From positions 1 to 5,388 of the forward strand of contig JAITKS010000252.1 in NCBI GenBank assembly GCA_031278315.1: DNA of 5,388 nt, read 5' to 3'. The notes below the pieces were generated by a model, which was not told where the DNA came from, searched no databases, and worked only from the letters and a program-made list of their open reading frames with translations. Each line of letters starts with the position of its first letter. Within the stretch, counting starts at the first letter, position 1. The position numbers and the translations under genes are program-made. This DNA comes from Planctomycetaceae bacterium (GTDB lineage Bacteria; Planctomycetota; Planctomycetia; Pirellulales; Thermoguttaceae). Of this stretch, positions 1 to 5,221 are shown one piece after another.

Positions 1-1
1 C

Positions 2-112
2 CAAGAATCCGACGGAATCAACACGACTCTAAAAATCGAATCATTATCCAAATCAGACAAAGAATACTTAAAACAAATCCCAATTTCACCTCATTCAAAA
101 TACGTATTTTAA
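2..112 (+). CDS. C-terminal fragment of an unidentified protein (5' end outside window)
   Basis: The frame beginning at base 2 is open and ends at TAA (110-112), giving 36 residues that finish in ISPHSKYVF. The peptide is hydrophilic and lysine- and serine-rich, with no membrane segment or recognisable motif, so no function is proposed. This frame was preferred because the residue mix looks protein-like. The frame starting at base 1 is also open (to TAG at 118-120) but gives an arginine/isoleucine-rich peptide, and the third frame stops early. The stop overlaps a perfect 14-bp palindrome AAAATACGTATTTT (97-110) followed by a T-run at 121-126. This might help end transcription, but it is too A+T-rich to call a terminator. 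The coding assignment is an inference from 37 codons only. Confidence 0.5.
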   Translation, partial: QESDGINTTLKIESLSKSDKEYLKQIPISPHSKYVF

Positions 113-135
113 AATTCTAGTTTTTTATTTATCAA

Positions 136-155
136 CCGCAGAGAACACAGAGAAA
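136..155 (+). repeat. Single CGCAGAGAACACAGAGAA-type repeat unit
   Basis: The text CCGCAGAGAACACAGAGAAA is a purine-rich unit of the kind that occurs as dispersed 'cgcagag/cacagag' repeats in intergenic DNA of many environmental bacteria. Only one unit is present here. It lies just upstream of the 179-246 repeat block and has no coding potential. Family membership rests on general recognition and not on copies within this window. Confidence 0.35.
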
Positions 156-178
156 GATGATTTTGTAATTTTAGATTT

Positions 179-246
179 GTAATATATCAGTGGAATATTT
201 TTTTTGACAGGATAGACAAGATTACAGGATTTTTAAATAATAAATT
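179..246 (+). repeat. Left arm of long inverted repeat: end motif plus ACAGGATT-type repeat
   Basis: The block starts with GTAATATATCAGTGGAATA (179-197), which is matched exactly, inverted, at 801-819 (19 of 19). After a T-run come degenerate TGACAGGATAGACAAGATTACAGGATT units. The last 23 bases (224-246) match the reverse complement of 696-718 at 22 of 23 positions. The arms enclose about 450 bp of A+T-rich DNA without a gene. The block could be one end of a non-autonomous, transposon-like element spanning 179-819, or one of two independently inserted repeat copies in opposite orientation. Confidence 0.7.
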
Positions 247-600
247 TGAAATATTTGAGAAATTTTAATAAACATAATAATATATTTAATATTTTAAATA
301 TGATATTAATATTAGTATTTGTAAAAAAATTGTTAGTTCTTTTTTAATAAATTCTATAACTTACAAAATAGTCACAGATTACATTGACAAATTTTAAATA
401 TTATAATACGGAAAAATTGTTTGTTATATGTTAGCTCACTGTATCAATACTGTCGATAAAAATTTGAATTTTAAAGTTCAAAATAAAAAAACGACTTTTT
501 AGACAATATTCAAACATATTTTCAACAACTTTTTTCTACTCGATAGTATATTCAATATATTTGAAAAATACGTAAACTTCAAAAAATTTCTAAAGACATT
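247..600. other. A+T-rich gene-free spacer
   Basis: This stretch is dominated by A/T runs and has stops in all frames, with no ORF of useful length on either strand and no RNA gene I can recognise. CACAGATTACATTGACAA (372-389) resembles the cacagatt/cacggatt class of dispersed repeats. GTTAGCTCAC near 430 weakly resembles the start of the repeat at 601. Both are too degenerate to annotate as separate copies. The region lies between the two arms of the inverted repeat and looks like decayed or structural DNA. Confidence 0.6.
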
Positions 601-695
601 GTTATTAGTGGTTAGTTCATATACGGAGATTAGCACGGATTCTAAAGTTCAAATCACTAATTAACTAAGTTATGGTTTCAAGTTTTGATTCTTTT

Positions 696-750
696 AATTT
701 ATCATTTAAAAATCCTGTCAATCCTGTAATCTTGTAATCCTGTCAAAAAA
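696..750 (-). repeat. ACAGGATT-type tandem repeat, right arm of inverted repeat
   Basis: The reverse complement reads TTTTTTGACAGGATTACAAG followed by ATTACAGGATTGACAGGA and an A-rich tail, so the short unit (t/g)ACAGGATT occurs about three times with variation. Bases 696-718 pair with 224-246 (22 of 23). The unit is a widespread class of simple dispersed intergenic repeat. Here it sits inside repeat copy A and replaces the corresponding interior of copies B and C. Confidence 0.65.
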
Positions 751-763
751 CAAAACTAAAGAT

Positions 764-780
764 GCGGTCGAGACGACCGC
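764..780 (-). terminator. G+C hairpin, possible terminator downstream of nadA
   Basis: GCGGTCG (764-770) and CGACCGC (774-780) form a perfect 7-bp stem with a 3-base loop. It is by far the most G+C-rich structure in this spacer. Read on the minus strand, it lies about 80 bp after the nadA stop and is followed by ATCTTTAGTTTTGTTTTTT, a discontinuous T-rich tract, so it could act as a weak intrinsic terminator for nadA. Alternatively it is simply a dispersed palindromic repeat of the GCGGGCGTCTCGCCCGC class, here with a paired change (G to T and C to A) that keeps the stem intact. Confidence 0.4.
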
Positions 781-860
781 GTTCCCGCAAAAAAATAAAT
801 TATTCCACTGATATATTACGAAAAAACGAATTTTAAAGCATAATTGATATATCACAATCA

Positions 861-1961
861 CTACACATTTTCCAACATCCTTTGTAACGCAATTAAAGCA
901 CTTTGCGCGACTTTTTCCTCAACACGAATAACATTGCTCAAATTGCCGTTTTCTATTTTCACTAACGCATCCGCTAAATTCTCAAGCGTTATTAACCCCA
1001 TCGTCGAACAATAACTCGGTTGAAACGCAAGATTCACTACTAACTTGTCCCGATTCTGCTTTGCAATCCTATCAACAAATCTGCCCTCCGTACCAACCGC
1101 CCAACTCGATCCCGCCGGCGATTCCATTATCCTCCTTAAAATATACGCAGTCGATCCCGATTCATCCGCCTTGATTACTACTTCACGCTTACACTCAGGA
1201 TGAACAATAACCCGCACATCTGGAATAATATCTCTTATTTCATCAATATGCTCAGGCAGAAATCTCTGATGAACACAACAAAAACCATCCCACAACAAAA
1301 TTTTACTTCTGCGAATTACATCAACATTATTACCGCCCAATTCAGCCTCCTTACAATGCCAATCTGCAATTTCCGTCATCGAAATTCCCATTTTAATAGC
1401 AGTATTGCGTCCAAGATGCTGATCTGGAAAAAATAAAACTCTACGCCCCCTCGATAACGCCCACTCTAACACAGCTTCCGCATTGCCCGAAGTACACGAA
1501 ATACCGCCGCGCTCGCCGCAAAACGACTTTAACTCCGCAGACGAATTAACATACGTAACCGGAATAATTTCATCAATGTCAACCGCCGCCGATAATTGCT
1601 CCCAACAACTCAAAACAGATTCATAATCCGCCATGTCCGCCATCGAACAACCCGCCAAAAGATCAGGAAGCACAACATCAACTCGACGCCCGCTGCGTTT
1701 AGATATATTCAACGGACTGTTCGCCAAAATATCCGCCGTCTCCGCCATAAAATGAACCCCGCAGAAAATAATAACTTCCAACTCGCTGCCCCTGTCACTA
1801 CACGACGAAACCGAACGCTCCGCCGCAATCTTACTAAGCTGAAAACTATCACCAATTAAATCCGCATGAGCAATAACATCCTCACACTGATAATGATGAC
1901 CAAGTATCAAAAGACGATTCCCAAACCGCTCTTTCACAGATTCTATTATTTTATGTAACAT
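861..1961 (-). CDS. nadA: Quinolinate synthase NadA (long type)
   Basis: This cytosolic 4Fe-4S enzyme of de novo NAD synthesis condenses iminoaspartate (normally supplied by NadB) with dihydroxyacetone phosphate to give quinolinate. The 366-residue protein shows the family signatures in order: GHHYQ (21-25), FCGVHFMAETADIL (66-79), LPDLLAGCSMADMAD (98-112), YVNSSAE (137-143), CTSGNA (156-161), FFPDQHLGRNTA (177-188), GFCCVH (226-231), HPEC (254-257), GTEGR (290-294) and CSTM (318-321). Likely cluster ligands are Cys105, Cys228 and Cys318; Cys257 is also conserved in long-type enzymes. Relative to Bacillus-type NadA as I remember it, the N-terminus is shorter, and there are small polar insertions near residues 47-62 and 81-96. 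The ATG start is firm because the codon just before it is a stop (TAA). No Shine-Dalgarno is visible. No nadB or nadC lies nearby, so the gene appears solitary. It is complete and probably functional. Confidence 0.96.
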   Translation of the reverse strand: MLHKIIESVKERFGNRLLILGHHYQCEDVIAHADLIGDSFQLSKIAAERSVSSCSDRGSELEVIIFCGVHFMAETADILANSPLNISKRSGRRVDVVLPDLLAGCSMADMADYESVLSCWEQLSAAVDIDEIIPVTYVNSSAELKSFCGERGGISCTSGNAEAVLEWALSRGRRVLFFPDQHLGRNTAIKMGISMTEIADWHCKEAELGGNNVDVIRRSKILLWDGFCCVHQRFLPEHIDEIRDIIPDVRVIVHPECKREVVIKADESGSTAYILRRIMESPAGSSWAVGTEGRFVDRIAKQNRDKLVVNLAFQPSYCSTMGLITLENLADALVKIENGNLSNVIRVEEKVAQSALIALQRMLENV

Positions 1962-1972
1962 TTACACTATAT

Positions 1973-2176
1973 GTATATTAGTGGTTAGCGTATAACGGTT
2001 AGCGGCTAATCCGCATGCGGAAATTATCACCGGTAATAAGTTCAAATCACTAAGCACTATAAACTAACCTCTATATCTGACCGCCCCTTCAGGACTAGTT
2101 TGATTAATACCTAAAATTCATAACCCAATTCATAACCCAAAAAAATTGAAAGACAAAAAATTCACCGCTATATTAC
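1973..2176 (+). mobile_element. MITE-like repeat, copy B (204 bp)
   Basis: This copy fills most of the nadA-hemL gap. It starts GTATATTAGTGGTTAG, contains GCATGCGGAAATTATCACCGG, AAGTTCAAATCACTAA and CTAGTTTGATTAATACCTAA, and ends ATTCACCGCTATATTAC. The central 100 bp or so aligns closely with copy C at 3890-3990. The start motif and the reverse complement of the end (GTAATATAGCGGTGAA) resemble each other, which suggests imperfect terminal inverted repeats. Specific to this copy are the perfect palindrome CCGCATGCGG (2011-2020) and a 12-bp tandem duplication. The left end lies only 12 bp before the nadA ATG, so nadA's promoter must lie in or beyond the element. It encodes no protein. Confidence 0.65.
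2115..2138 (+). repeat. 12-bp tandem duplication inside copy B
   Basis: AATTCATAACCC occurs twice in perfect tandem (2115-2126 and 2127-2138). The unit is absent from copies A and C at the equivalent place, so the duplication is private to copy B and probably arose by slippage. Confidence 0.85.
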
Positions 2177-2209
2177 GTTTATTCTTATTTTCAATTCAAA
2201 TTATTTTAA

Positions 2210-3604
2210 TTATTTTAATGACTTTAATACCTCCGCTGCGGCATTTATTGTTTGATTGATTTCTTTTTCTGTAATTACCGTTGACATGAAAAAAGTTTCA
2301 AATTGACTACACGGAAAATAAAACCCCCGCTCCAACATTTTCCAAAAGAATTCAGCATATCGTTTCGTGTTGCACTTTGATGCTGAATCCCAATCAGAGA
2401 TTTTACTCGAAAAACATCCCCCCGTTGAACTCGTTGCAGTAGAACGTTCAACAATACCGCCATTAAAAGTAGTTCCCGAAATTCTGTAAATGTCAGTCTT
2501 GCTGTCAGTATCGCTCAAGAAAAATAACGTCATCATTGATCCTATTTGCTCGACCGTTACAGGAATATGCGCCTCACGTGCGGCGTCTTCTAAACCCTCT
2601 GCCAACATCGCCGATTTTCTCTCTACAGCTGCAAAAGGATCAGTTTCATTTAGCACTTTCAACGTTGCAATTCCTGCTGCCATCGCTAACGGATTTCCGC
2701 TTAATGTTCCAGCTTGAAAAACTTTTCCAGCCGGTAAAACATTATTCATAATATCTTCTCGTCCGCCATAAGCGCCGACAGGTAAACCTCCGCCTATTAC
2801 TTTGCCTAGCGTCGTAATATCAGGTAACAAACTAAACCGTGAACCTGCCCCGCTTTTGCCTACACGCCATCCGCACATCACTTCGTCGAAAATTAAAATT
2901 GAGCCGTGTTCTTGCGTCAGATGTCTCAATTCATACAGAAAATTCGAATTGCCGATAACACATCCCATATTGCCTGCAACCGGCTCAACAATCACCGCTG
3001 CAACCTCTTTGCCGATACGATGAAAAGTATCTTTTAACGTATCAACATTATTATACGGCAGAATAATAGTGTCTTGCACGGCGCCTTCTGTAACTCCGGG
3101 CGAGTTCGGTACACCAAGAGTAGCAGCCGAACTCCCCGCCGCAATTAAAAGCGAATCAACATGACCATGATAATTACCAATAAACTTTATGATTTTTTTA
3201 CGTCCGGTAAATCCGCGAGCTAATCTGATAGCACTCATCGCCGCTTCAGTACCGGAATTGACAAAACGAATTTTCTTTATCGACGGAATAGTATCAATAA
3301 TAATTTTCGCAAGTGTATTCTCAAGCTGCGTTGGAGCTCCGAAACTCGTCCCTTTGACTGCTGCGGCTTGAATCGCAGCAATAACTTGAGGATGAGCATG
3401 CCCAAGAATCATCGGTCCCCACGATTGTACATAGTCAAGATAACGATTGCCGTCAACATCATAAAGATATGCACCTTCGCCGCGATCAAAAACAATCGGA
3501 TCACCGCCGACTGCATCAAATGCCCGCGCCGGACTATTTACACCGCCCGGCATCAATTGACAGGCTTCCCTAAATATTATATTGCTGTTTTCGCGGTTTA
3601 ACAT
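2210..3604 (-). CDS. hemL: Glutamate-1-semialdehyde 2,1-aminomutase with in-frame insertion
   Basis: This cytosolic PLP enzyme converts glutamate-1-semialdehyde to 5-aminolevulinate, the last step of the C5 route into heme and other tetrapyrroles. The 464-residue protein has PGGVNSPARAF (19-29), SGTEA (118-122), the cofactor-stacking YHGH (145-148), the flexible active-site loop AGSSAATLGVPNSPGVTEG (156-174), FDEVM (239-243), the Schiff-base lysine Lys268 in LGKVIGGGLPVGAYGG, and FQAGTLSGNP (296-305). The C-terminal domain has RGFYFPCSQFE (426-436). It is longer than the usual 425-430 residues because about 34 extra residues follow MTLFF (358-362), before DWDSASKCNTKRYAEFF (404-420). The ATG is followed directly by the normal family N-terminus (MLNRENSNIIFREA). 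No Shine-Dalgarno is visible. All catalytic residues remain, so the enzyme is probably active. No hemA, hemB or hemC is nearby. Confidence 0.95.
   Translation of the reverse strand: MLNRENSNIIFREACQLMPGGVNSPARAFDAVGGDPIVFDRGEGAYLYDVDGNRYLDYVQSWGPMILGHAHPQVIAAIQAAAVKGTSFGAPTQLENTLAKIIIDTIPSIKKIRFVNSGTEAAMSAIRLARGFTGRKKIIKFIGNYHGHVDSLLIAAGSSAATLGVPNSPGVTEGAVQDTIILPYNNVDTLKDTFHRIGKEVAAVIVEPVAGNMGCVIGNSNFLYELRHLTQEHGSILIFDEVMCGWRVGKSGAGSRFSLLPDITTLGKVIGGGLPVGAYGGREDIMNNVLPAGKVFQAGTLSGNPLAMAAGIATLKVLNETDPFAAVERKSAMLAEGLEDAAREAHIPVTVEQIGSMMTLFFLSDTDSKTDIYRISGTTFNGGIVERSTATSSTGGCFSSKISDWDSASKCNTKRYAEFFWKMLERGFYFPCSQFETFFMSTVITEKEINQTINAAAEVLKSLK
2408..2509 (-). other. In-frame insertion of about 34 codons in hemL
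   Basis: In ordinary HemL the segment between the strand ending in FF and the helix ending in the next FF is about 24 residues. Here it is about 58. The extra material corresponds roughly to residues 366-399 and includes NGGIVERSTATSSTGG, a Ser/Thr/Gly-rich, low-complexity stretch unlike the rest of the enzyme. The length is close to 102 bp, a multiple of three, with no stop. Exact ends cannot be fixed without an alignment to close homologues. The location is in the C-terminal domain, away from Lys268 and probably in a surface loop. This is consistent with a tolerated palindromic repeat insertion, as described for in-frame palindromic elements in Rickettsia. Confidence 0.7.
2424..2452. repeat. 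Hairpin inside the hemL insertion
   Basis: GTTGAAC (2424-2430) pairs perfectly with GTTCAAC (2446-2452). After a two-base bulge (TC), GTT (2433-2435) pairs with AAC (2443-2445), leaving the 7-base loop GCAGTAG. This gives a 10-bp stem in all. It encodes the VERSTATSS part of the insertion on the minus strand, which suggests that a palindromic DNA element gave rise to the extra residues. Confidence 0.75.
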
Positions 3605-3666
3605 TTTTATTTTATTTGCTAAAGTTAAAGTAAAAATTAACGATTCCCAAATTAAAAAAACAATGA

Positions 3667-3690
3667 AATATTACAAAAATTTGTAATATT
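3667..3690. promoter_or_regulatory. A+T-rich palindrome upstream of hemL
   Basis: AATATTACAAA and TTTGTAATATT are perfect 11-base inverted arms around two A residues, 63 bp before the hemL ATG. An operator for a hemL regulator is possible from position and symmetry. However, the right half continues as GTAATATTATTTCAGCCGAATATTT (3683-3707 in all), which resembles the end motif of the local repeat family. The dyad may therefore belong to a repeat element and not be a regulatory site. It matches no operator I can name. Confidence 0.35.
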
Positions 3691-3764
3691 ATTTCAGCCG
3701 AATATTTGTTTTTTCAACTACACCTATTTGGATTTTCTGTTTGATTTGTCTGTTGTCTATCTAA

Positions 3765-3783
3765 TTGGAAACTGACTTTCCAA
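3765..3783. other. Perfect 7-bp hairpin in hemL upstream region
   Basis: TTGGAAA (3765-3771) and TTTCCAA (3777-3783) form a perfect stem with the loop CTGAC. On the plus strand it is followed by an A-run, and on the minus strand the T-run precedes the stem, so it does not have terminator geometry in either direction. Its function is unknown. The surrounding 3605-3870 stretch holds no gene. Confidence 0.45.
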
Positions 3784-3870
3784 AAAAAATTCATAACAAA
3801 TATCCTTATTTTCAAGGTTTTTTCAATGTATTTGAATTAAATACACTTCTACACACCCATCAAAGATACA

Positions 3871-4034
3871 CGTTTATTAGCGGTTAGTTCACATGCGGAA
3901 ATTAGTACCGGCTTTAAGTTCGGATCACTAGTCATTATACACGATTATTCCGATTGCCCTTTCAAGGCTGGTTTGATTAGTCCTTAAAATTACTACATAT
4001 AACGATGACTGCAAAAATTTCACTAATATACTAC
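3871..4034 (+). mobile_element. MITE-like repeat, copy C (164 bp)
   Basis: The start is CGTTTATTAGCGGTTAGTTC. Then come ACATGCGGAAATTAGTACCGG, AAGTTCGGATCACTAG and CTGGTTTGATTAGTCCTTAA, and the end is TTTCACTAATATACTAC. The order and spacing match copy B, and this is the shortest, cargo-free version of the element. The reverse complement of the end (GTAGTATATTAGTG) resembles the start of copy B (GTATATTAGTGG), consistent with short imperfect terminal inverted repeats. A second end-like motif, inverted, lies at 3683-3707, so a larger 3683-4034 element is an alternative reading. There is no coding capacity. Confidence 0.6.
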
Positions 4035-4538
4035 AAGAAATTAAGTTTAAAATTTTTGGAATGTACAGGTATAAAGTTTGTAATATTATAAAATTGGTCT
4101 TTACTTTGTTTTTGATAATTTGTACTATTCGCCTAATTCACGAAAAGTAATTCGATCACGGATGTTGAAATTTAAGTACGAGAATATTTCACCTATACTT
4201 AATTAACATGATATTAGTGTAACGAAATTATTATGTAATTCCAGATACTCTAATAATTGCAATTATAATTCAAGCTTACTGAATAGAATCGAGTGATATT
4301 AATTGTGTGTTTGAAATGTTCTTGTGAGAAATTTCGATAACAGGTATCAGTGCTTGTCGGAAATCAGTTTTTTGTGCTTTTAATTCACGAAATTCAAGAT
4401 TCATAAACAGCTCTTACTTAAATTTTCGATTCGAATTGTCTGCTTACATTCAGAAAACAGACTTTTTAATGAATAACTTTTGAATCGCATACCAGATGTT
4501 CGAGTTGCAGACGAAATAAATTTTGTTTGACGGCAATT
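4035..4538. other. Gene-free spacer with no recognisable element
   Basis: About 500 bp upstream of the small plus-strand gene have frequent stops in all six frames and no ORF worth calling. I see no tRNA cloverleaf and no riboswitch or repeat that I recognise. TTTGTAATATTAT near 4078-4090 repeats half of the palindrome at 3667-3690. AATTCACGAAA occurs near 4136 and 4383. Base composition is slightly more balanced than in the 247-600 spacer, so a decayed gene or an untranslated RNA cannot be excluded. Confidence 0.5.
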
Positions 4539-4568
4539 TTGATTTCGTTAATTCGATTAGATTATATT
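4539..4568 (+). promoter_or_regulatory. Candidate sigma-70-type promoter for the 4602 gene
   Basis: TTGATT (4539-4544) and TATATT (4563-4568) are separated by 18 bp. They match the -35 consensus at 4 of 6 and the -10 consensus at 5 of 6 positions. Transcription would start near 4575, leaving a leader of about 27 bases that includes the Shine-Dalgarno. In such A+T-rich DNA chance matches are common, so this is only a plausible candidate. Confidence 0.35.
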
Positions 4569-4590
4569 TCAATTTTTAATGAAAAAACGA

Positions 4591-4594
4591 GAGG
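4591..4594 (+). promoter_or_regulatory. Shine-Dalgarno of the 4602 gene
   Basis: GAGG, within GAGAGGG (4589-4595), lies 7 bases before the ATG at 4602. This is the reason for preferring that start over the in-frame TTG at 4527. It is the only convincing ribosome-binding site in the window; nadA, hemL and the 5222 gene lack one. Confidence 0.7.
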
Positions 4595-4601
4595 GTTAGC
4601 A

Positions 4602-4907
4602 ATGTCAGATATAAAAAAGATTGATCATGTTTTGCAAGGTGTAATCAAGTCAGCTCAATCATTTGGGCTTTCAGTTGATTTACCGATAGGTCAACAAATA
4701 TTATTGCTGGGCGATACTTTTTATGGTTACCGCTTCACTGCAAAAGAATTTACAGCAGTATGGTCTGCGTCAGATCAGATATTAAATATTTTCGATAGCG
4801 GAGGAAAACGGCTAGGATGCTCTGTCGTAGATTCTCTATTTGAAAATAAAACAACATCGGAAAATTCTATTCGAATCACAAATCAAAGTGATCGCAATGC
4901 TGCATAA
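4602..4907 (+). CDS. Small uncharacterised protein (101 aa)
   Basis: The reading frame from ATG 4602 to TAA 4907 encodes a 101-residue, probably cytosolic protein without a signal peptide or membrane segment. Residues 1-20 (MSDIKKIDHVLQGVIKSAQS) look like an amphipathic helix. Residues 25-75 alternate hydrophobic and polar residues (GQQILLLGDTFYGYRF, FTAVWSASDQILNIFDSGGKRLG) in a pattern typical of a small beta-rich domain with a Gly-Gly turn. The tail from about residue 84 is polar (KTTSENSIRITNQSDRNAA) and probably disordered. The good Shine-Dalgarno and balanced composition support a real gene. An extended form from TTG 4527 is possible but would add a less typical N-terminus and bypass the Shine-Dalgarno. 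I do not recognise the family. It is isolated, with no close same-strand neighbour upstream and repeats downstream. Confidence 0.8.
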   Translation: MSDIKKIDHVLQGVIKSAQSFGLSVDLPIGQQILLLGDTFYGYRFTAKEFTAVWSASDQILNIFDSGGKRLGCSVVDSLFENKTTSENSIRITNQSDRNAA

Positions 4908-4980
4908 ACAATGCCGAAAAAAAATCAAAGATGTTATTTGTAAACAATTGGTAATTTGTGAGAATTGCTAAAAACGTAAA

Positions 4981-5111
4981 GTATCAGCGGAATATTTAGT
5001 TTTTTGAAATCACGAAACACACGAAATAACAAAATACACGAAAATTTTTATTTCATATTTTTTTCGTGTATTTCGTATCTCAAAAAAATAAGATTCGTAA
5101 TATAGCGGAAT
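4981..5111 (+). repeat. CACGAAA-type hairpin repeat bounded by end motifs
   Basis: The block opens with GTATCAGCGGAATATTTAG (4981-4999) and closes with GTAATATAGCGGAAT (5097-5111). Both are versions of the end motif at 179-197, in the same orientation. Between them lie CACGAAACACACGAAATAAC and a stem formed by AAATACACGAAAA (5032-5044) against TTTTCGTGTATTT (5061-5073), with a 16-base A/T loop. CACGAAA-type tandems are a common dispersed intergenic class. Here they occupy the position that ACAGGATT-type units hold at 201-246. The block could form a strong hairpin in transcripts that continue past the 4602 gene. Confidence 0.65.
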
Positions 5112-5216
5112 CTCTCAAAGGTTTCAAATTACAGTATATTTAAAATACCATTTTTAAACATCACAATAATTTTCTTATTAACGATTAACTTTAACAATTA
5201 ACAACTAACCAACTAA
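5097..5216 (-). mobile_element. Possible inverted, degenerate repeat copy D
   Basis: Read on the minus strand, the segment starts TTAGTTGGTTAGTTG (from 5216), resembling the TTAGTGGTTAGTTC start of copies A to C, and ends GATTCCGCTATATTAC (at 5097), resembling their end. The interior has no clear similarity to the core of copies B and C, and the TTAAC-rich start could arise by chance or belong to another simple repeat. It abuts the ATG at 5222, so the downstream gene's leader would lie within it. Confidence 0.3.
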
Positions 5217-5221
5217 TTTTT

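Larger units (their letters stand above)
601..819 (+). mobile_element. MITE-like repeat, copy A (219 bp)
   Basis: This is the first of three same-orientation copies in the window. It begins TTATTAGTGGTTAGTTC, continues with CGGAGATTAGCACGGATT and AAGTTCAAATCACTAA, then TTTCAAG..TTTTGATT..CTTTTAATTT, and ends with TATTCCACTGATATATTAC (801-819). The same order of blocks is seen at 1973-2176 and 3871-4034. Between core and end, this copy carries extra cargo absent from the others: an inverted ACAGGATT-type tandem (711-744) and a G+C-rich hairpin (764-780). There is no coding capacity. Element boundaries are inferred from where similarity among copies starts and stops. No target-site duplication is evident. 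Confidence 0.6.

Noticed and set aside
410..445. Additional copy of the repeat start motif (GTTATATGTTAGCTCAC)
   Set aside because: Similarity to GTTATTAGTGGTTAGTTCAC needs gaps and is not followed by the shared core, so chance in A+T-rich DNA is likely.
131..820. CRISPR array in the repeat-rich left region
   Set aside because: Repeats are short, degenerate and partly inverted. There is no constant repeat with regular unique spacers and no cas gene.
1200..1859. Plus-strand reading frames (78 and 87 codons) opposite nadA
   Set aside because: They lie wholly antisense to a complete, motif-rich nadA. Their products are Asn/Thr/Arg-rich in the way expected of reverse-frame shadows, and they have no start signals.
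2275..3601. Several reading frames of 60-77 codons overlapping hemL on both strands
   Set aside because: All sit inside the intact hemL frame and show no motif or ribosome-binding site. The 62-codon minus-strand one is just hemL read in another frame.
2210..3604. hemL as a frameshifted pseudogene because of its extra length
   Set aside because: The frame is continuous, the insertion is a multiple of three, and the sequence after it returns exactly to the family pattern up to a normal C-terminus.
861..3604. nadA and hemL as one operon
   Set aside because: They are 248 bp apart with a repeat element between them and serve different pathways. Co-transcription is possible but not supported by the sequence.
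3765..3783. Intrinsic terminator from the TTGGAAA/TTTCCAA hairpin
   Set aside because: The poly-A/T run is on the wrong side of the stem for either direction of transcription.
4527..4601. TTG start giving a 126-residue version of the small protein
   Set aside because: The added 25 residues overlap the likely promoter region, and ATG 4602 has a properly spaced Shine-Dalgarno.
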